The position numbers and the translations under genes are program-made. A stretch of 64,000 nt of DNA from Selaginella moellendorffii (lineage: Eukaryota > Streptophyta > Lycopodiopsida > Selaginellales > Selaginellaceae). The notes under the pieces were generated by a model. That model saw nothing but the letters and a program-made list of their open reading frames with translations. It searched no databases and was not told the DNA's origin. Positions within the stretch are counted from its first letter, which is position 1. Each line of letters opens with the position of its first letter. Below, one piece after another: positions 1 through 12,593 of this stretch. The stretch lies in the NCBI RefSeq assembly GCF_000143415.4, contig NW_003314266.1:456463-520462 (forward strand). The letters run 5' to 3'.

Positions 1-2188
1 AACGACGGTACGCACAAAACCAGGGGTCATGTTGTATATGGAGAGGCAATCTTCAAGAGGTTTGTCGAGACATGTAGCGAGCAGCAACCACATAAAACCC
101 GCCTCTTGGAAGATGGAACACGAGACACCCAACGAGTTCTCCCTTCCATGTATACCAAGGGGGCCATATTGGAAGATGTGAATCGGGAACTCCAGAGTAA
201 TGGCTACAGGAAGCTGAGCCAATCTAGATTTAGTAGATTGTGGAGCAACAGGTTCAGGGATGTGAGTATAGGAAAGTACTCCAGCTTTTCAAAGTGTGAC
301 GAGTGCACTGCTATCAAAATGGCTTTGTCGAAGAATTCTTGCAGCGCTCAAGAGCGAGAGACGTTGGTTAGAAGGCGGCTCGACCACAACATCGAGCAGA
401 GAAGCTGCAGGACTGCATATTATCATAACAGGATTCTCTCCATGGAGAGACCTGACTCTTACCTCTGCATCATCCACGACAAAATGGACCAGAAAAAGAC
501 GTGCTTACCTCGACTCAATCCTGCCCCCAAGGCAATCTCTTCATCCATGCAGCTGCCTGTGTCTCTGTTTGGCATAATCGCTCATGGGCATGGTGCCCAG
601 AACTATGGGAACTTCTTTGTACCTCTATGGGGTGGCGGGGGTGCAAACATGATGATTGCGTCCCTAGCAAAACACTTAAGGTCTCTGCAAAGTGCGCAGA
701 CTGAGCTGAACGGCCAACCCTTGCATAAGGCCCTTGTCGATCGAACCCCATACAGGGTTCAGCTGGAGGAGGAGCAAAGGCTTGCAGTATCGCGTGGGGC
801 CCCATGCCATCCCAGTGAATATGTTGGCCGTCAGATTGTAGGGTTATCACGTGAGGCCTCATGCCATTCCGACGAGGCTGGTCGCCCGGTGAATGCACAG
901 CCTCATCCAAACGAAGCAGAATCTCAAGGAAGTTCTTGCGGCCGATGTGGCCTTCCACCCCATCTTCTGCTCCAAACAGACAATGCTGGCAGTGAGAACA
1001 AAAACATGTACGTCTTCGCGTACTTGGCGATGCTTGTTGCCAAAGGCATATTTGAAACGGTTACACTTGGCTTTCTCATGGTTGGGCACACTCATGAAGA
1101 CGTCGATGCCATGTTCAGTCACCTGGCAGAGTCCCTCCGGCGATCCAATGTCCTCACCCTCCCACAACTCTACGATGAATTCCAAAATTGCATCAAAGGC
1201 ACTGTTGAAGCTGCACTTCTGACAGAGGTTCCAGACTTTAAGGGGTTTGTAAGAGGCTACATCAGGGATGGATCCGAAACGCTGATTGGCCACTCCAAGC
1301 CTCTTCAGTTTCATTTCAGCATGTGTGACGGTGCTCCAGTGATGAGGTACAAGATGAGAGAATGGGACACAGTGTGGCTGCCAGTGGACGGCATTGAACT
1401 CTTCAAGAGAGATCCCATAACTGGGGAACCTATGATTCCTCAGGGTTCCCCACGGCCGATGCACCCGGATGGACTCAAAGACCAGGAAAGTATAGTGGCC
1501 GGGATTAGACAGCATATTGCCTTCTGGAAGAGGGGGTTGGTGTTTGGTGGAGAATCCTATTTTCAGAGGTGCAAGCCTTTGCTCGAATACTGGGAGAAGA
1601 TTATATCTGCTATCCAAAATGGGCCGGTTGTATATGAAGAATTGGAAGAGTCCTTTTGGCCAGAACCCAGAGCACCAGATAGTAGCGGAACAATGTCCTC
1701 TGGAAATGCAGTGACAGATAACGATGTTGAGGATCACTATTGTGGGCCGAGGAACAAGAAGCCGGATTCAGCATTCAATCCAGTACAGGTCTGCAAAGGA
1801 ATGGTCGTGCTTGTCAGACCCAGTAATAAAAAACAAATGATATGGGTGGGGCGCTGCATCACTGATGCAGAGGAGGACGCGGAAACTAACTCCTTCAATG
1901 TAACTGTGGAGTGGTTCAAGCCAAGTTCCGGATATACGAAGGATTGCCTAGAAAAGAGATGGGTGCTGAATCCAAGGGATCCCAGCATGAGCATATCGGT
2001 GGATAATGTTGTGCATGGTTGGATGCGGAAGCAGAGTGCCACCATCACCTTGCCAGACCATGCAAGAGATGCAGCAAGAGCATTCATAACTCGGGTTCAA
2101 GGTGAGATTCATTAATATTCCTTTACAAAGTTTTTAATGTATTTTATTTCAAGGTGAACAATCCGAATCTGAATCAGAGGAGGCTTGA
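1..2188 (+). CDS. RNase H-fold transposase-like protein, 3' part (partial)
   Basis: The reading frame is open from base 1 (first codon Asn, equivalent to residue 319 of the full-length copy at 6632-9773). A first exon ends at 2101. A 52-nt phase-1 GT..AG intron (2102-2153) joins a last exon ending in a Ser/Glu-rich tail with TGA at 2186-2188; without splicing the frame stops at 2115. Visible motifs are the CDEC pair, HDKMDQ, LQTDNAGSENKN and GHTHEDVD, which look like the D, D and E/D positions of an RNase H-fold integrase. It differs from the other copy by a few residues (Leu/Val, Val/Ile, Ala/Thr, Thr/Lys). The 5' end is outside the window. The sequence supports a coding, probably intact copy; activity is inferred. 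Confidence 0.8.
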
Positions 2189-2403
2189 TATAGTGTGTGA
2201 GGTAAAACAAAGATGATGTGACATATGCATTTACCAATCACACGTGCATAAATCTAATAATATGGCGTGTGGCCCATATTAATGGCACATAAACCCATAT
2301 TGTGGGCTTACGTGCTTTATGTACCATCATTCCCTTGCAGCGTGTGTGTTGGTTTCCTTTTATAACACAACGAACTCCATATTTTAGGGTGAAGAGCGTT
2401 CTC

Positions 2404-2661
2404 ATGGCAAGCACAAAATCTGTAAGTGAGGTAGAAAAGGAGACGGAGAAGGAGATAGGTGAAGATGTAGAATATATAAGTCTTCCAAACTCCCCGTACT
2501 ATACTCCAGGTGATCATTTTTCTGAACAAACGGCAACATTAACAACTATCGAGAACGCCCCAGTAACGTCAGAGACAACAATCCAAAGCAAAACAACTGA
2601 CCCGGAGAAGGATGATAGTACCGCTGAGAGTACCAAAAAGGAGGTGTCCACTAGCGCTTAG
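2404..2661 (+). CDS. Small acidic Ser/Thr-rich protein of the TIR element
   Basis: An ATG at 2404 opens 85 codons rich in Glu, Ser, Thr and Lys, with the short motif ISLPNSPYYTPG. It lies about 215 bp downstream of the transposase stop on the same strand. It is preserved in the second copy (6159-6416, one Val/Ala change), so the frame has stayed open in both. It could be a separate small protein or an additional 3' exon of the transposase transcription unit: CAG and TAG acceptor-like sites lie just upstream (near 2340 and 2387). I recognise no family. Confidence 0.4.
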   Translation: MASTKSVSEVEKETEKEIGEDVEYISLPNSPYYTPGDHFSEQTATLTTIENAPVTSETTIQSKTTDPEKDDSTAESTKKEVSTSA

Positions 2662-3321
2662 GCTTATAATGGCGTGTGCCCTCATGCCATTTACTTGATC
2701 ACCAAATACCTTTTTCCCTTTGCACTAGTATATCTTAATACCGGTCTGAGAAATAGAATGGCATGTGCCCTCAGGCCTTTTACTAAATCACCTTTGAAAG
2801 AAATGCAAGCCTCTATGTCGTAAAAAAAAGGTACTAGAGAAATTCCTTAATAATATGAATGTTATTTAGTTTCATGAAAATACACTAAGGGTCAAATGAG
2901 TTAAATGACTTCTCCAGACTAGCAATGCCTCTTGCTACACCTTCACAATTAGATTCGTTAGAAAAAGATAACATTGAATAATATCTAAATGTTCTCACCA
3001 TTAAGTTATATGTCTGGCTAATAGGAATGATGTTCATCTTGGAAAGCTCACCACACGCTCAATGAACAAACAAATAGTGTGTGCGCGCATGCCATCGCTC
3101 TTCTTTAGCTTCAGATTCGGCTTGTTCACCTTGACAATGAGATTTATTATACAACTAGATGGACTCAGTCTGGACATAAGGTCACCGCGCCAGTCACCAT
3201 GCCCCAGATATGTCTAGCCCCTGGACAAAAAACATATAATTTCACGTCATTTTCAAATACTTGAAAATTTGTACCTAGTCCCATTTTACTGAATAAATCC
3301 CACTTTAACGAAATAGAGCTT

Positions 3322-5498
3322 CTAAGGGATTGGTTGAAGCATTTGGACGGAGGTGTATGGTGCCCCATGAGGTATGGGGAGGATCATAAGATCCAAGTAT
3401 GAGAACAGTGAGTATCTCATTGATGGCAGAATGTGCCATGTTAAAGTCGTGGGAAAGATGTTCCCAGAAGAAAGCAACTTTGGCCCAGAGTTGGGTGCAA
3501 ACACTATGGTGCGGTGCTAACGGATAGTTAGTATGAGGAACAACTATATTGGTCTTGGCAAAGACCTAAACACTAATAAGTAGTGTTATAAGGATAGGTT
3601 CGTGGAGCCGATGGTGTGGAGACATCGAAGGTGCCAAGGTGTGCTGCCTTGAGGTCAAGTTGGCGGGTTCATGAGAACCCCGTCCAAAGGAATCCCAATG
3701 GAAATGGGAATGGCATAGCCTAAGCTGGAAGGCATGCGGTTAGAGTGTGGTGACCCGGATAATGATGGAGGTGTGGAAGCACCAAGCAATGAGTTGTAGG
3801 ACTTGACAATTATGGGGCAACTAAGCAAGATGTGCAAAATAACTGGTTAAACAGGTAGAAAGTAGCTACCCAAAACTTCTTAATAGCATAGGGAAGTTGG
3901 ATATACCCTTACGGGGGATAAGTTGCTTATGTTGCGATATAGTAAGTCAATGTCATAAAAGGAAATGCTCATTGTCAAGGAAGCCGTCATTGGGACACCC
4001 GAACACTCTAGAACACCAGGAGGTGGTGTTTGATGTCGCGAGGGCAGTAGATAAGGCCCAAGGGACTAAGTCCCTAGCGAATGATGGATAGTAGGTGCTA
4101 TCCAAATGTCCAAGGTTGTGGAGACAGGAGAAGATTGTCTACCCGAATTGGACAAAGCCAAAAATGGAATTTTGGCAAGGCTAGTGATGGGCATGTAAAA
4201 GCCCATAAGCAGCAACGTTAATCCCGATGTGTGGGATTATAAGGTGAGCATGCCCAAGATTGAGGAACCACTCCCTAGGCTATCGGGTAGGTTCATCCCT
4301 AAGAATACTTGCTAAGGTATGATAGAAAGTGCAAAGCTATCCTCCTGGTCTGGAGGAGAATGACCGAAGGAAAGGTGTGAAGCCAAAAGCAAGAAGTAAG
4401 GGGATGGAACCGAACCATAGGAATCGAAGGGCATAACCAAGGTTGGTTATGCCAGCTGGGAGTGGAGAATCAAGTGGGGGCTCGAGGGTGTTGCCGCTAG
4501 CAACCGTGATGCCATGAAGAGTCTAAAATATGGAATTGTCCATGTTAGACTATATGGTAATTGGGAAGCTTGCAAAAAGGGGGGCCTTAGCAAGCTAAGG
4601 GACAGAGTTCCTTCAAGGTTCTCAAAGAGGATTCTAGGTAGCTTAGTACCTAGAAAGGCCAAGTGTAAATGGTTCATAGAACGTGCGAAATCAGAGTGGC
4701 GCAGCAGAAGTGTGGTCTTGAAGCTTGCCATGAGGCAAGGCTGTCAAGGTTAGGGAAGTAGTTCCCGAGTGTTCAAAAAGAGGGCTTTGAACGAAAGTTG
4801 ATGGTTAAGGACTTCCACGCTTATGCATAAACCATGTTATGATGGCCAGATGACTTGCTAAGTGAGATTGGCAAGTTGGGGGGAACAAATACCCTAGTTG
4901 AAGATGCTAACTTCAAAAAGGGTGGCCCATGGGGCCAAGCATGGAGGAGCCCATGCATGATCACAGATATGTCAAGTGAGAGGACTTGGCAGTGTGGGGG
5001 AACTAGGTTCCTAAGCTGTGATCTGTAGCGCGCTTTAAAAATAAGTTGGTGCACTGGCGTGGGGAGTCACGCCAGGCATCTTGTGTGATGCCGTCCGTAG
5101 ATGCATATACGGAGGTTGGGTTCGAGTCCCGACCCTCTAGTGCTTGGGTTCGAGTCCCAAATCACTAGGGCGTGGTGATGGTTTGGAATATGAGGACACT
5201 CATATTTCGGTGGTCATGGACTCTCAGTGGGGAGACTGGTTTGGGCACACCGCCAAGCGAGGGATGCCTCGGAGTCGTGATGCATGGTTAGATTGCTTAG
5301 TGTGAAAGCTCGGCATATCTAACTTGAACGCTTTGGTGCCAGTGGCACCAAGGACGTGGTGAGTGAGATGGGGACACCTAATCTCAGTTGCTATGGACCC
5401 TTGGCCGGAAGGGCTGGCTTGGGCGCACCACCAAGTGTGGGGGATGCCCCCGGGGTCGTAGTTAACAAGTTAAAGGTCTGGAAGACCTAGTACCTATT
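3322..5498. repeat. Repeat-like spacer between the two inverted copies
   Basis: No convincing gene. The DNA looks like degenerate tandem repeats. Blocks around 4560-4630, 4735-4790, 4860-4930 and 4975-5030 share the order 'aagcttg/ggcaag, ..aaaaag/gggg.., gttcc(c)'. Two further blocks at about 5168-5290 and 5345-5470 share 'tggtgag..gacac..tctcag..gctatgga..ggcttgggc..accaag..ggatgcc..gggtcgt'. Two GGTTCGAGTCC sequences (about 5117 and 5148) resemble the tRNA B box, but I see no foldable tRNA around them. Confidence 0.45.
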
Positions 5499-5522
5499 AA
5501 GCTCTATTTCGTTAAAGTGGGA
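5499..5522 (+). repeat. Left terminal inverted repeat of the giant element
   Basis: 24 bp, identical to the reverse complement of 18548-18571. The same end occurs at 3298-3321 in the inverted second copy. Beyond 24 bp the two ends diverge quickly. Confidence 0.85.
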
Positions 5523-6158
5523 TTTATTCAGTAAAATGGGACTAGGTACAAATTTTCAAGTATTTGAAAATGACGTGAAATTATATGTTTTTTGTCCAGG
5601 GGCTAGACATATCTGGGGCATGGTGACTAGCGCGGTGACCTTATGTCCAGACTGAGTCCATCTAGTTGTATAATAAATCTCATTGTCAAGGTGAACAAGC
5701 CGAATCTGAAGCTAAAGAAGAGCGATGGCATGCGCGCACACACTATTTGTTTGTTCATTGAGCGTGTGGTGAGCTTTCCAAGATGAACATCATTCCTATT
5801 AGCCAGACATATAACTTAATGGTGAGAACATTTAGATATTATTCAATGTTATCTTTTTCTAACGAATCTAATTGTGAAGGTGTAGCAAGAGGCATTGCTA
5901 GTCTGGAGAAGTCATTTAACTCATTTGACCCTTAGTGTATTTTCATAAAACTAAATAACATTCATATTATTAAGGAATTTCTCTAGTACCTTTTTTTTAC
6001 GACATAGAGGCTTGCATTTCTTTCAAAGGTGATTTAGTAAAAGGCCTGAGGGCACATGCCATTCTATTTCTCAGACCGGTATTAAGATATACTAGTGCAA
6101 AGGGAAAAAGGTATTTGGTGATCAAGTAAATGGCATGAGGGCACACGCCATTATAAGC

Positions 6159-6416
6159 CTAAGCGCTAGTGGACACCTCCTTTTTGGTACTCTCAGCGGT
6201 ACTATCATCCTTCTCCGGGTCAGTTGTTTTGCTTTGGATTGTTGTCTCTGACGTTACTGGGGCGTTCTCGATAGTTGTTAATGTTGCCGTTTGTTCAGAA
6301 AAATGATCACCTGGAGTATAGTACGGGGAGTTTGGAAGACTTATATATTCTACATCTTCACCTATCTCCTTCTCCGTCTCCTTTTCTGCCTCACTTACAG
6401 ATTTTGTGCTTGCCAT
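6159..6416 (-). CDS. Small acidic Ser/Thr-rich protein of the TIR element (second copy)
   Basis: Mirror copy of 2404-2661, with one amino-acid difference (Ala for Val near residue 10). The 85-codon frame runs from an ATG at 6416 to the stop at 6159. It sits downstream of the transposase on the same strand. The function is unknown; it may be a 3' exon of the transposase unit rather than a gene of its own. Confidence 0.4.
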   Translation of the reverse strand: MASTKSVSEAEKETEKEIGEDVEYISLPNSPYYTPGDHFSEQTATLTTIENAPVTSETTIQSKTTDPEKDDSTAESTKKEVSTSA

Positions 6417-6631
6417 GAGAACGCTCTTCACCCTAAAATATGGAGTTCGTTGTGTTATAAAAGGAAACCAACACACACGCTGCAAGGGAATGATGGTACA
6501 TAAAGCACGTAAGCCCACAATATGGGTTTATGTGCCATTAATATGGGCCACACGCCATATTATTAGATTTATGCACGTGTGATTGGTAAATGCATATGTC
6601 ACATCATCTTTGTTTTACCTCACACACTATA

Positions 6632-9600
6632 TCAAGCCTCCTCTAATTCAGATTCGGATTGTTCACCTTGAAATAAAATACATTAGAAACTTTGTAAAGG
6701 AATATTAATGAATCTCACCTTGAACCCGAGTTATGAATGCTCTTGCTGCATCTCTTGCATGGTCTGGCAAGGTGATGGTGGCACTCTGCTTCCGCATCCA
6801 ACCATGCACAACATTATCCACCGATATGCTCATGCTGGGATCCCTTGGATTCAGCACCCATCTCTTTTCTAGGCAATCCTTCTTATATCCGGAACTTGGC
6901 TTGAACCACTCCACAGTTACATTGAAGGAGTTAGTTTCCGTGTCCTCCTCTGCATCAGTGATGCAACGCCCCACCCATATCATTTGTTTTTTATTACTGG
7001 GTCTGACAAGCACGACCATTCCTTTGCAGACCTGTACTGGATTGAATGCTGAATCCGGCTTCTTGTTCCTCGGCCCACAATAGTGATCCTCAACATCGTT
7101 ATCTGTCACTGCATTTCCAGAGGACATTGTTCCGCTACTATCTGGTGCTCTGGGTTCTGGCCAAAAGGACTCTTCCAATTCTTCATATACAACCGGCCCA
7201 TTTTGGATAGCAGATATAATCTTCTCCCAGTATTCGAGCAAAGGCTTGCACCTCTGAAAATAGGATTCTCCACCAAACACCAACCCCCTCTTCCAGAAGG
7301 CAATATGCTGTCTAATCCCGGCCACTATACTTTCCTGGTCTTTAAGTCCATCCGGGTGCATCGGCCGTGGGGAACCCTGAGGAATCATAGGTTCCCCAGT
7401 TATGGGATCTCTCTTGAAGAGTTCAATGCCGTCCACTGGCAGCCACACTGTGTCCCATTCTCTCATCTTGTACCTCATCACTGGAGCACCGTCACACATG
7501 CTGAAATGAAACTGAAGAGGCTTGGAGTGGCCAATCAGCGTTTCAGATCCGTCCCTGATGTAGCCTCTTATAAACCCCTTAAAGTCTGGAACCTCTGTCA
7601 CAAGTGCAGCTTCAACAGTGCCTTTGATGCAATTTTGGAATTCATCGTAGAGTTGTGGGAGGGTGAGGACATTGGATCGCCGAAGGGACTCTGCCAGGTG
7701 ACTGAACATGGCATCGACGTCTTCATGAGTGTGCCCAACCATGAGAAAGCCAAGTGTAACCGTTTCAAATATGCCTTTGGCAACAAGCATCGCCAAGTAC
7801 GCGAAGACGTACATGTTTTTGTTCTCACTGCCAGCATTGTCTGTTTGGAGCAGAAGATGGGGTGGAAGGCCACATCGGCCGCAAGAACTTCCTTGAGATT
7901 CTGCTTCGTTTGGATGAGGCTGTGCATTCACCGGGCGACCAGCCTCGTCGGAATGGCATGAGGCCTCACGTGATAACCCTACAATCTGACGGCCAACATA
8001 TTCACTGGGATGGCATGGGGCCCCACGCGATACTGCAAGCCTTTGCTCCTCCTCCAGCTGAACCCTGTATGGGGTTCGATCGACAAGGGCCTTATGCAAG
8101 GGTTGGCCGTTCAGCTCAGTCTGCGCACTTTGCAGAGACCTTAAGTGTTTTGCTAGGGACGCAATCATCATGTTTGCACCCCCGCCACCCCATAGAGGTA
8201 CAAAGAAGTTCCCATAGTTCTGGGCACCATGCCCATGAGCGATTATGCCAAACAGAGACACAGGCAGCTGCATGGATGAAGAGATTGCCTTGGGGGCAGG
8301 ATTGAGTCGAGGTAAGCACGTCTTTTTCTGGTCCATTTTGTCGTGGATGATGCAGAGGTAAGAGTCAGGTCTCTCCATGGAGAGAATCCTGTTATGATAA
8401 TATGCAGTCCTGCAGCTTCTCTGCTCGATGTTGTGGTCGAGCCGCCTTCTAACCAACGTCTCTCGCTCTTGAGCGCTGCAAGAATTCTTCGACAAAGCCA
8501 TTTTGATAGCAGTGCACTCGTCACACTTTGAAAAGCTGGAGTACTTTCCTATACTCACATCCCTGAACCTGTTGCTCCACAATCTACTAAATCTAGATTG
8601 GCTCAGCTTCCTGTAGCCATTACTCTGGAGTTCCCGATTCACATCTTCCAATATGGCCCCCTTGGTATACATGGAAGGGAGAACTCGTTGGGTGTCTCGT
8701 GTTCCATCTTCCAAGAGGCGGGTTTTATGTGGTTGCTGCTCGCTACATGTCTCGACAAACCTCTTGAAGATTGCCTCTCCATATACAACATGACCCCTGG
8801 TTTTGTGCGTACCGTCGTTCCCATGGACTGCCTGTTGAACCCTTTGTTCCTCGAACTCAGTTTTGATTCTGTAGAATGTGCTTCGAGGGACTCCATAAAT
8901 GATTCTCCATGCCTTCATGCAGACCAAACCCCTCTGGAAGACCATGCCCCCCACCTGATGTTCTGAAGCATCAACAGATGACCGTAATGCCTCATACACA
9001 AAATTGCGAGCTGCCTTCCAGGACAATGTCTTGTATCTTGCTCTCTCCTCTTCAATAGCATCCCAATCAACATGTTGATAGCACCTCCTCTTGCAACAAG
9101 CAACTGTCGAGACCATTCGAACCTCCATCGCCATTTTCTGCCTTTTCGGTTCGTTGCTCAGATCCCTTTGGCTGCGCTTTAGGAAGGTGTACTTTCTTTT
9201 CCCATGAAGAGATGTTCTGTCATCAGTTGTAGTGGTGTTTGATTGTGAATCCTTCACATTCTCAAACACTAAGTGCCTCAATTTCCACCGCACAATGCTT
9301 CCAATAGTCAGACTGTTTTCTTCTGTGTCAACAACCTCTAAAATCGCAACTCCAATATCATCCCAGCCCAATTCTTGATTAGCAACCGCATCTCTTGGAT
9401 CGACAACTGTGGCTAAGCCCTCAGCTACCACCTCCCCCTCGGGGTTGTTTAGAAACACTTTTGCCTGAATCCATGTAGCACGGTTCTTAAGATCCACGGA
9501 GGGAACATGCGTCGCACTTGCGCTGTCCCCAACATCTGCTTTCTTCTGAAGATTTTTCAAGGCAACAACAACATTTACCCCGACGACCATCTCTCCTCGT

Positions 9601-9773
9601 TCAATAGCGACCACATTCCCATCGAAGACAGTCTCTACTGATACAGCAGCATTGCCTTCCCCAAGCCTTTGACAGTGTATAACAAAGTTCCGATCCATAG
9701 ACACAAGGGTCCCTTTTGCAACTCTCTTCCCACCATTCAAAATGTAAACCTTTTCCCCAACCCTGAAGGCCAT
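6632..9773 (-). CDS. RNase H-fold transposase-like protein (about 1.03 kb residues)
   Basis: The main exon runs 9773-6719. A phase-1 intron (6718-6667) joins a short last exon whose tail is acidic and ends at 6632. The ATG follows a pyrimidine-rich CTTTCAG acceptor, suggesting a 5'UTR intron. Residues about 12-60 and 108-155 look like two copies of a small beta domain seen in plant transposon proteins (pattern G..VA.G....LG...V.V). A basic KRKYTFLKR stretch follows, then a Cys-rich region with CCKRRCYQ and a GVPRSTFYR helix that may bind DNA. Candidate catalytic acids are D478/D481 in HDKMDQ, D645 in LQTDNAG and E/D684-687 in GHTHEDVD. The 'TDN..(E/Q)NKN ... GHT..D' order matches the transposase-like proteins carrying the DUF7869-type domain. 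Two copies of the element's palindrome lie inside the coding sequence between the first and second acids. Role as transposase is inferred from fold motifs and TIRs. Confidence 0.8.
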
Positions 9774-10074
9774 TCTGAAAGTGCAGAAAAGAAGTTAAGA
9801 CCATACAAAAAATGATTGGAGAATGGCCTAAATCATAACATACCAAACAACCTCAATAGCATGAGGCCACATGCCATTATTCAAACATGCTATTGACACC
9901 CACGTGAAATTTCGCATTCACAAAATTGGCATGAGCCCTCATGCCATTAGTGGTACCACTAATGGCATGTGGCCTCATGCCATTTCTAAATGTGGTCCTA
10001 AGCCATTCCATGGTGAACATACCAGGAAGCACAAGTGCCGAATATCAAGAGGAAGCGGTAGCCACACCAAAGAT

Positions 10075-10215
10075 AGTGCAGCTCGCAACACCGCAACTAC
10101 TTGTAGCACCGCTCGCAACACCGCAACTGCTCGTAGCGCCACTCGCACAAACTGCCACTCGCATAAACTGCCGCTCGCAATGGCGCTCGCAATGCCGCAA
10201 CCGCTCGTAGACGCA
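10075..10215. repeat. Short minisatellite (GCTCGCAACACCGCAACT-like)
   Basis: Imperfect copies of a unit like 'gctcgcaacaccgcaact' and 'actcgcacaaactgcc' repeat about eight times. Open frames here are by-products of the repeat. Confidence 0.6.
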
Positions 10216-11042
10216 TAAACCACAGCCCACAACGCCGCTTACACAAGCAGCGCTCACTGCGCTCAGCGGAACCAAGAACACGGCGCACAAAAATGATAGA
10301 CCTAGGAATGAGTTCGAGAATTCAAAAATAACACACGCTTGAACGTCACATCAAATCCTCTGACAAACCAGATCTTATGATTCCTCTGACAAATTTCAAA
10401 CTGAGTAGCTTCTAGACTTTGCTGTCGGAGGTTGAACTTTGTCACATCATGTCCTTGCCTCGATCCAGCTGTGCCATGTCAGTGATTCGAACTTTGCCAT
10501 GCCATGTCAGCGATCCGCGCCAAGATTATTCGCCGTGTAAAGGAATAATTACGCTGTGTGTGTACGTCCATTTATGGCAATATAAGGCCACACGCCATTC
10601 AAAGAATAATGCTCGACATAAGGCCACACGCCATTCAAAGAATAATGCTAGTCGAGCATTTTTTGGTGCATTTTTGGGTTCAAAATTGCATGAGCCCACA
10701 CGCTATAAAGTTTACCTGTACCAAAAATAGAAACAGCTTTATTTACTTGGGAATTTAAGTGGTTGAGGCATTTTTAAACTTACAAACACATGCCCTACTT
10801 ACATTCCTTTGGTTGCCTAAAATTCAAAAATATTATAAACCTTTCTTTTTGCATTTTCAATGTTTTCAATTATGGTTTTTGATTTTCGTAGGACCAGCCT
10901 AGTAATCTATTTGCATCCCGTCATGTTTATAGCTAGCTTTCGTTCGTCCCCTTCGCTAGCCTGAGATACATCTGCTCGGCATCTGCCTCTTACAGCATTT
11001 GCCCAGAAAGGGCATCTTTCTTCACGCAGCATTTGCCACATG

Positions 11043-11075
11043 TTTAGGGTTTAGGGTTTAGGGTTTAGGGTTTAG
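11043..11075 (+). repeat. Interstitial telomeric repeat (TTTAGGG)4
   Basis: Four perfect TTTAGGG units plus TTTAG, the plant-type telomere repeat, inside the giant element about 1.3 kb from the transposase start. Confidence 0.9.
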
Positions 11076-12289
11076 CAATTCAGTAGCTTGATAAACATGC
11101 AAATACAGAACTTGATGCAAAATCCTTTGATATGTCACAATGCCCCTAGGACCATAAACACATTTCAATAGAGAGGGTCCTTTCATTTCATAACTCCTTA
11201 CGTAGATCTTGGTGAAACCAGAGTTAGTGAAGTTAGTTTCTTGTGATCCCGCATCTGATTGTGATGTCCCTTTGCAGTTTCGATGGAAAGGTCAATGCAC
11301 ACCAAACTGTGAAATCTTGGAGCAAAATAACGGTCGGCTCTATGGCAAATGCCCCTGAAACATTGTAAGGCTCGTATGGTCTCATGTGGTGTCCGATTGA
11401 GATGCTTCTTTGCAGGGTCATCAAGAAAGACATTGTATACCATTTTGTAAAATCTAGTTGCGATCTAACGGTTGGATCTCTAGAAAACTCAAAAAAATCT
11501 CGCGCGTGTCAGAATATCCTAGGAATATACTCCTATGTGCCCCTGAAAATGGCATGCGGCCCCACGCCATTCAAGAGATAATGCCAGATGACGCCGAGAA
11601 TTTTTTGGTGCATTTTTTGGGTTCAAAATTGCATGAGCCCACACGCTATAAAGTTTATCTTTGCCAAATAGAGAAAAGTTTATCTGTGTCATGTGAGGTA
11701 GTTACAGTCCTTTGTGCTCGGCATCTGCCTCTTGCAGCATTTGCACTGAAAGGGAATTTTTCTCCATTCAGCATTTGGCCCTGAAAATGGCATGCGCCCA
11801 CACGCCATTCAAGGAATAACGCCACAGGACGCCTGGATTTTTGGGTTTAAAATGTTTAGGGTTTTTTGGGTTTTTTCAAAATATTTTGGGTCCAACGTTT
11901 TTTGGGTTTCTTTGGTTCAAAATTGCATGAGCCCACACGCTATAATATTGATTTGAGAGAAAAATAGAAACAGATAGAATTTCTTTATTTAGCTGAACAT
12001 CTGCCATTTTTGGAAATACAAGATGCTTTGGAATATCCAATCATGCATGGTATAAATATAGCGAGGGTATTAAATGATATCCCAATCATGATCTTTCTTT
12101 TGGATTTCGCGTGCATGCAGTCCGAGGAATGATGACGTTGCGGATTTCTTTTGGATTTTGCGTGCTTGCATGCGCGCGGCAATCCAGAAATTAATGGTGG
12201 CGCCCAAGTCCGAGGAATGATGACGTGGCGGGATTACCAACCGTTGTGACATTTCGCGCGTGTGAGGTTAGGTTTTGCATTTTGCTTTG

Positions 12290-12480
12290 TACTCGCGCTC
12301 GCACACTCGCGCTCGCGCTCGCATCACACTCGCGCTCGCGCTCGCATCACACTCGCGCTCCCGCTCGCATCGCGCTCCCACTCGCGATCACGCTCACTTC
12401 TCTACAGGTTTCTCGTGTGCATCGGCGTCCACTCGCGCTTGCATCACACTCGCGCTCGCATCGCGCTCGTGTGCATCGGC
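12290..12480. repeat. CTCGCG/CTCGCATCACA minisatellite
   Basis: Runs of 'actcgcgctcgc' with interspersed 'atcacac' repeat across about 190 bp. It has the look of a GC-rich 5' leader of the long gene, but no start codon could be fixed. Confidence 0.6.
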
Positions 12481-12593
12481 GTCCACTTCAAGACACACCC
12501 AGTTTGTAACTTCGCCGCCAACTCCGCCGCCCACTCCACCACCCACACGCAGCCCACTTGGCGTCCCGGGAGATTTCAGCACCACTCTCCAAC

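Larger units (their letters stand above)
1..3321 (-). mobile_element. Partial second copy of the 13-kb TIR element, inverted
   Basis: This stretch is the reverse complement of 5499-8819. Position x pairs with 8820-x from end to end, so the two arms have equal length with no net indel; I noticed only scattered single-base differences. It ends at 3321 with the terminal inverted repeat seen at 5499-5522 and 18548-18571. It is therefore the same end of a second copy of the element, running off the left edge of the window. It carries the 3' two-thirds of the transposase-like gene and the small downstream ORF. Confidence 0.9.

Noticed and set aside
859-1737. 292-residue open frame on the minus strand (and its mirror at 7083-7961)
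   Set aside because: It is the antisense shadow of the transposase-like gene, with no family signature.
5100-5165. Two GGTTCGAGTCC sequences suggesting a tRNA or SINE
   Set aside because: These match the B box, but no cloverleaf and no properly spaced A box could be folded.
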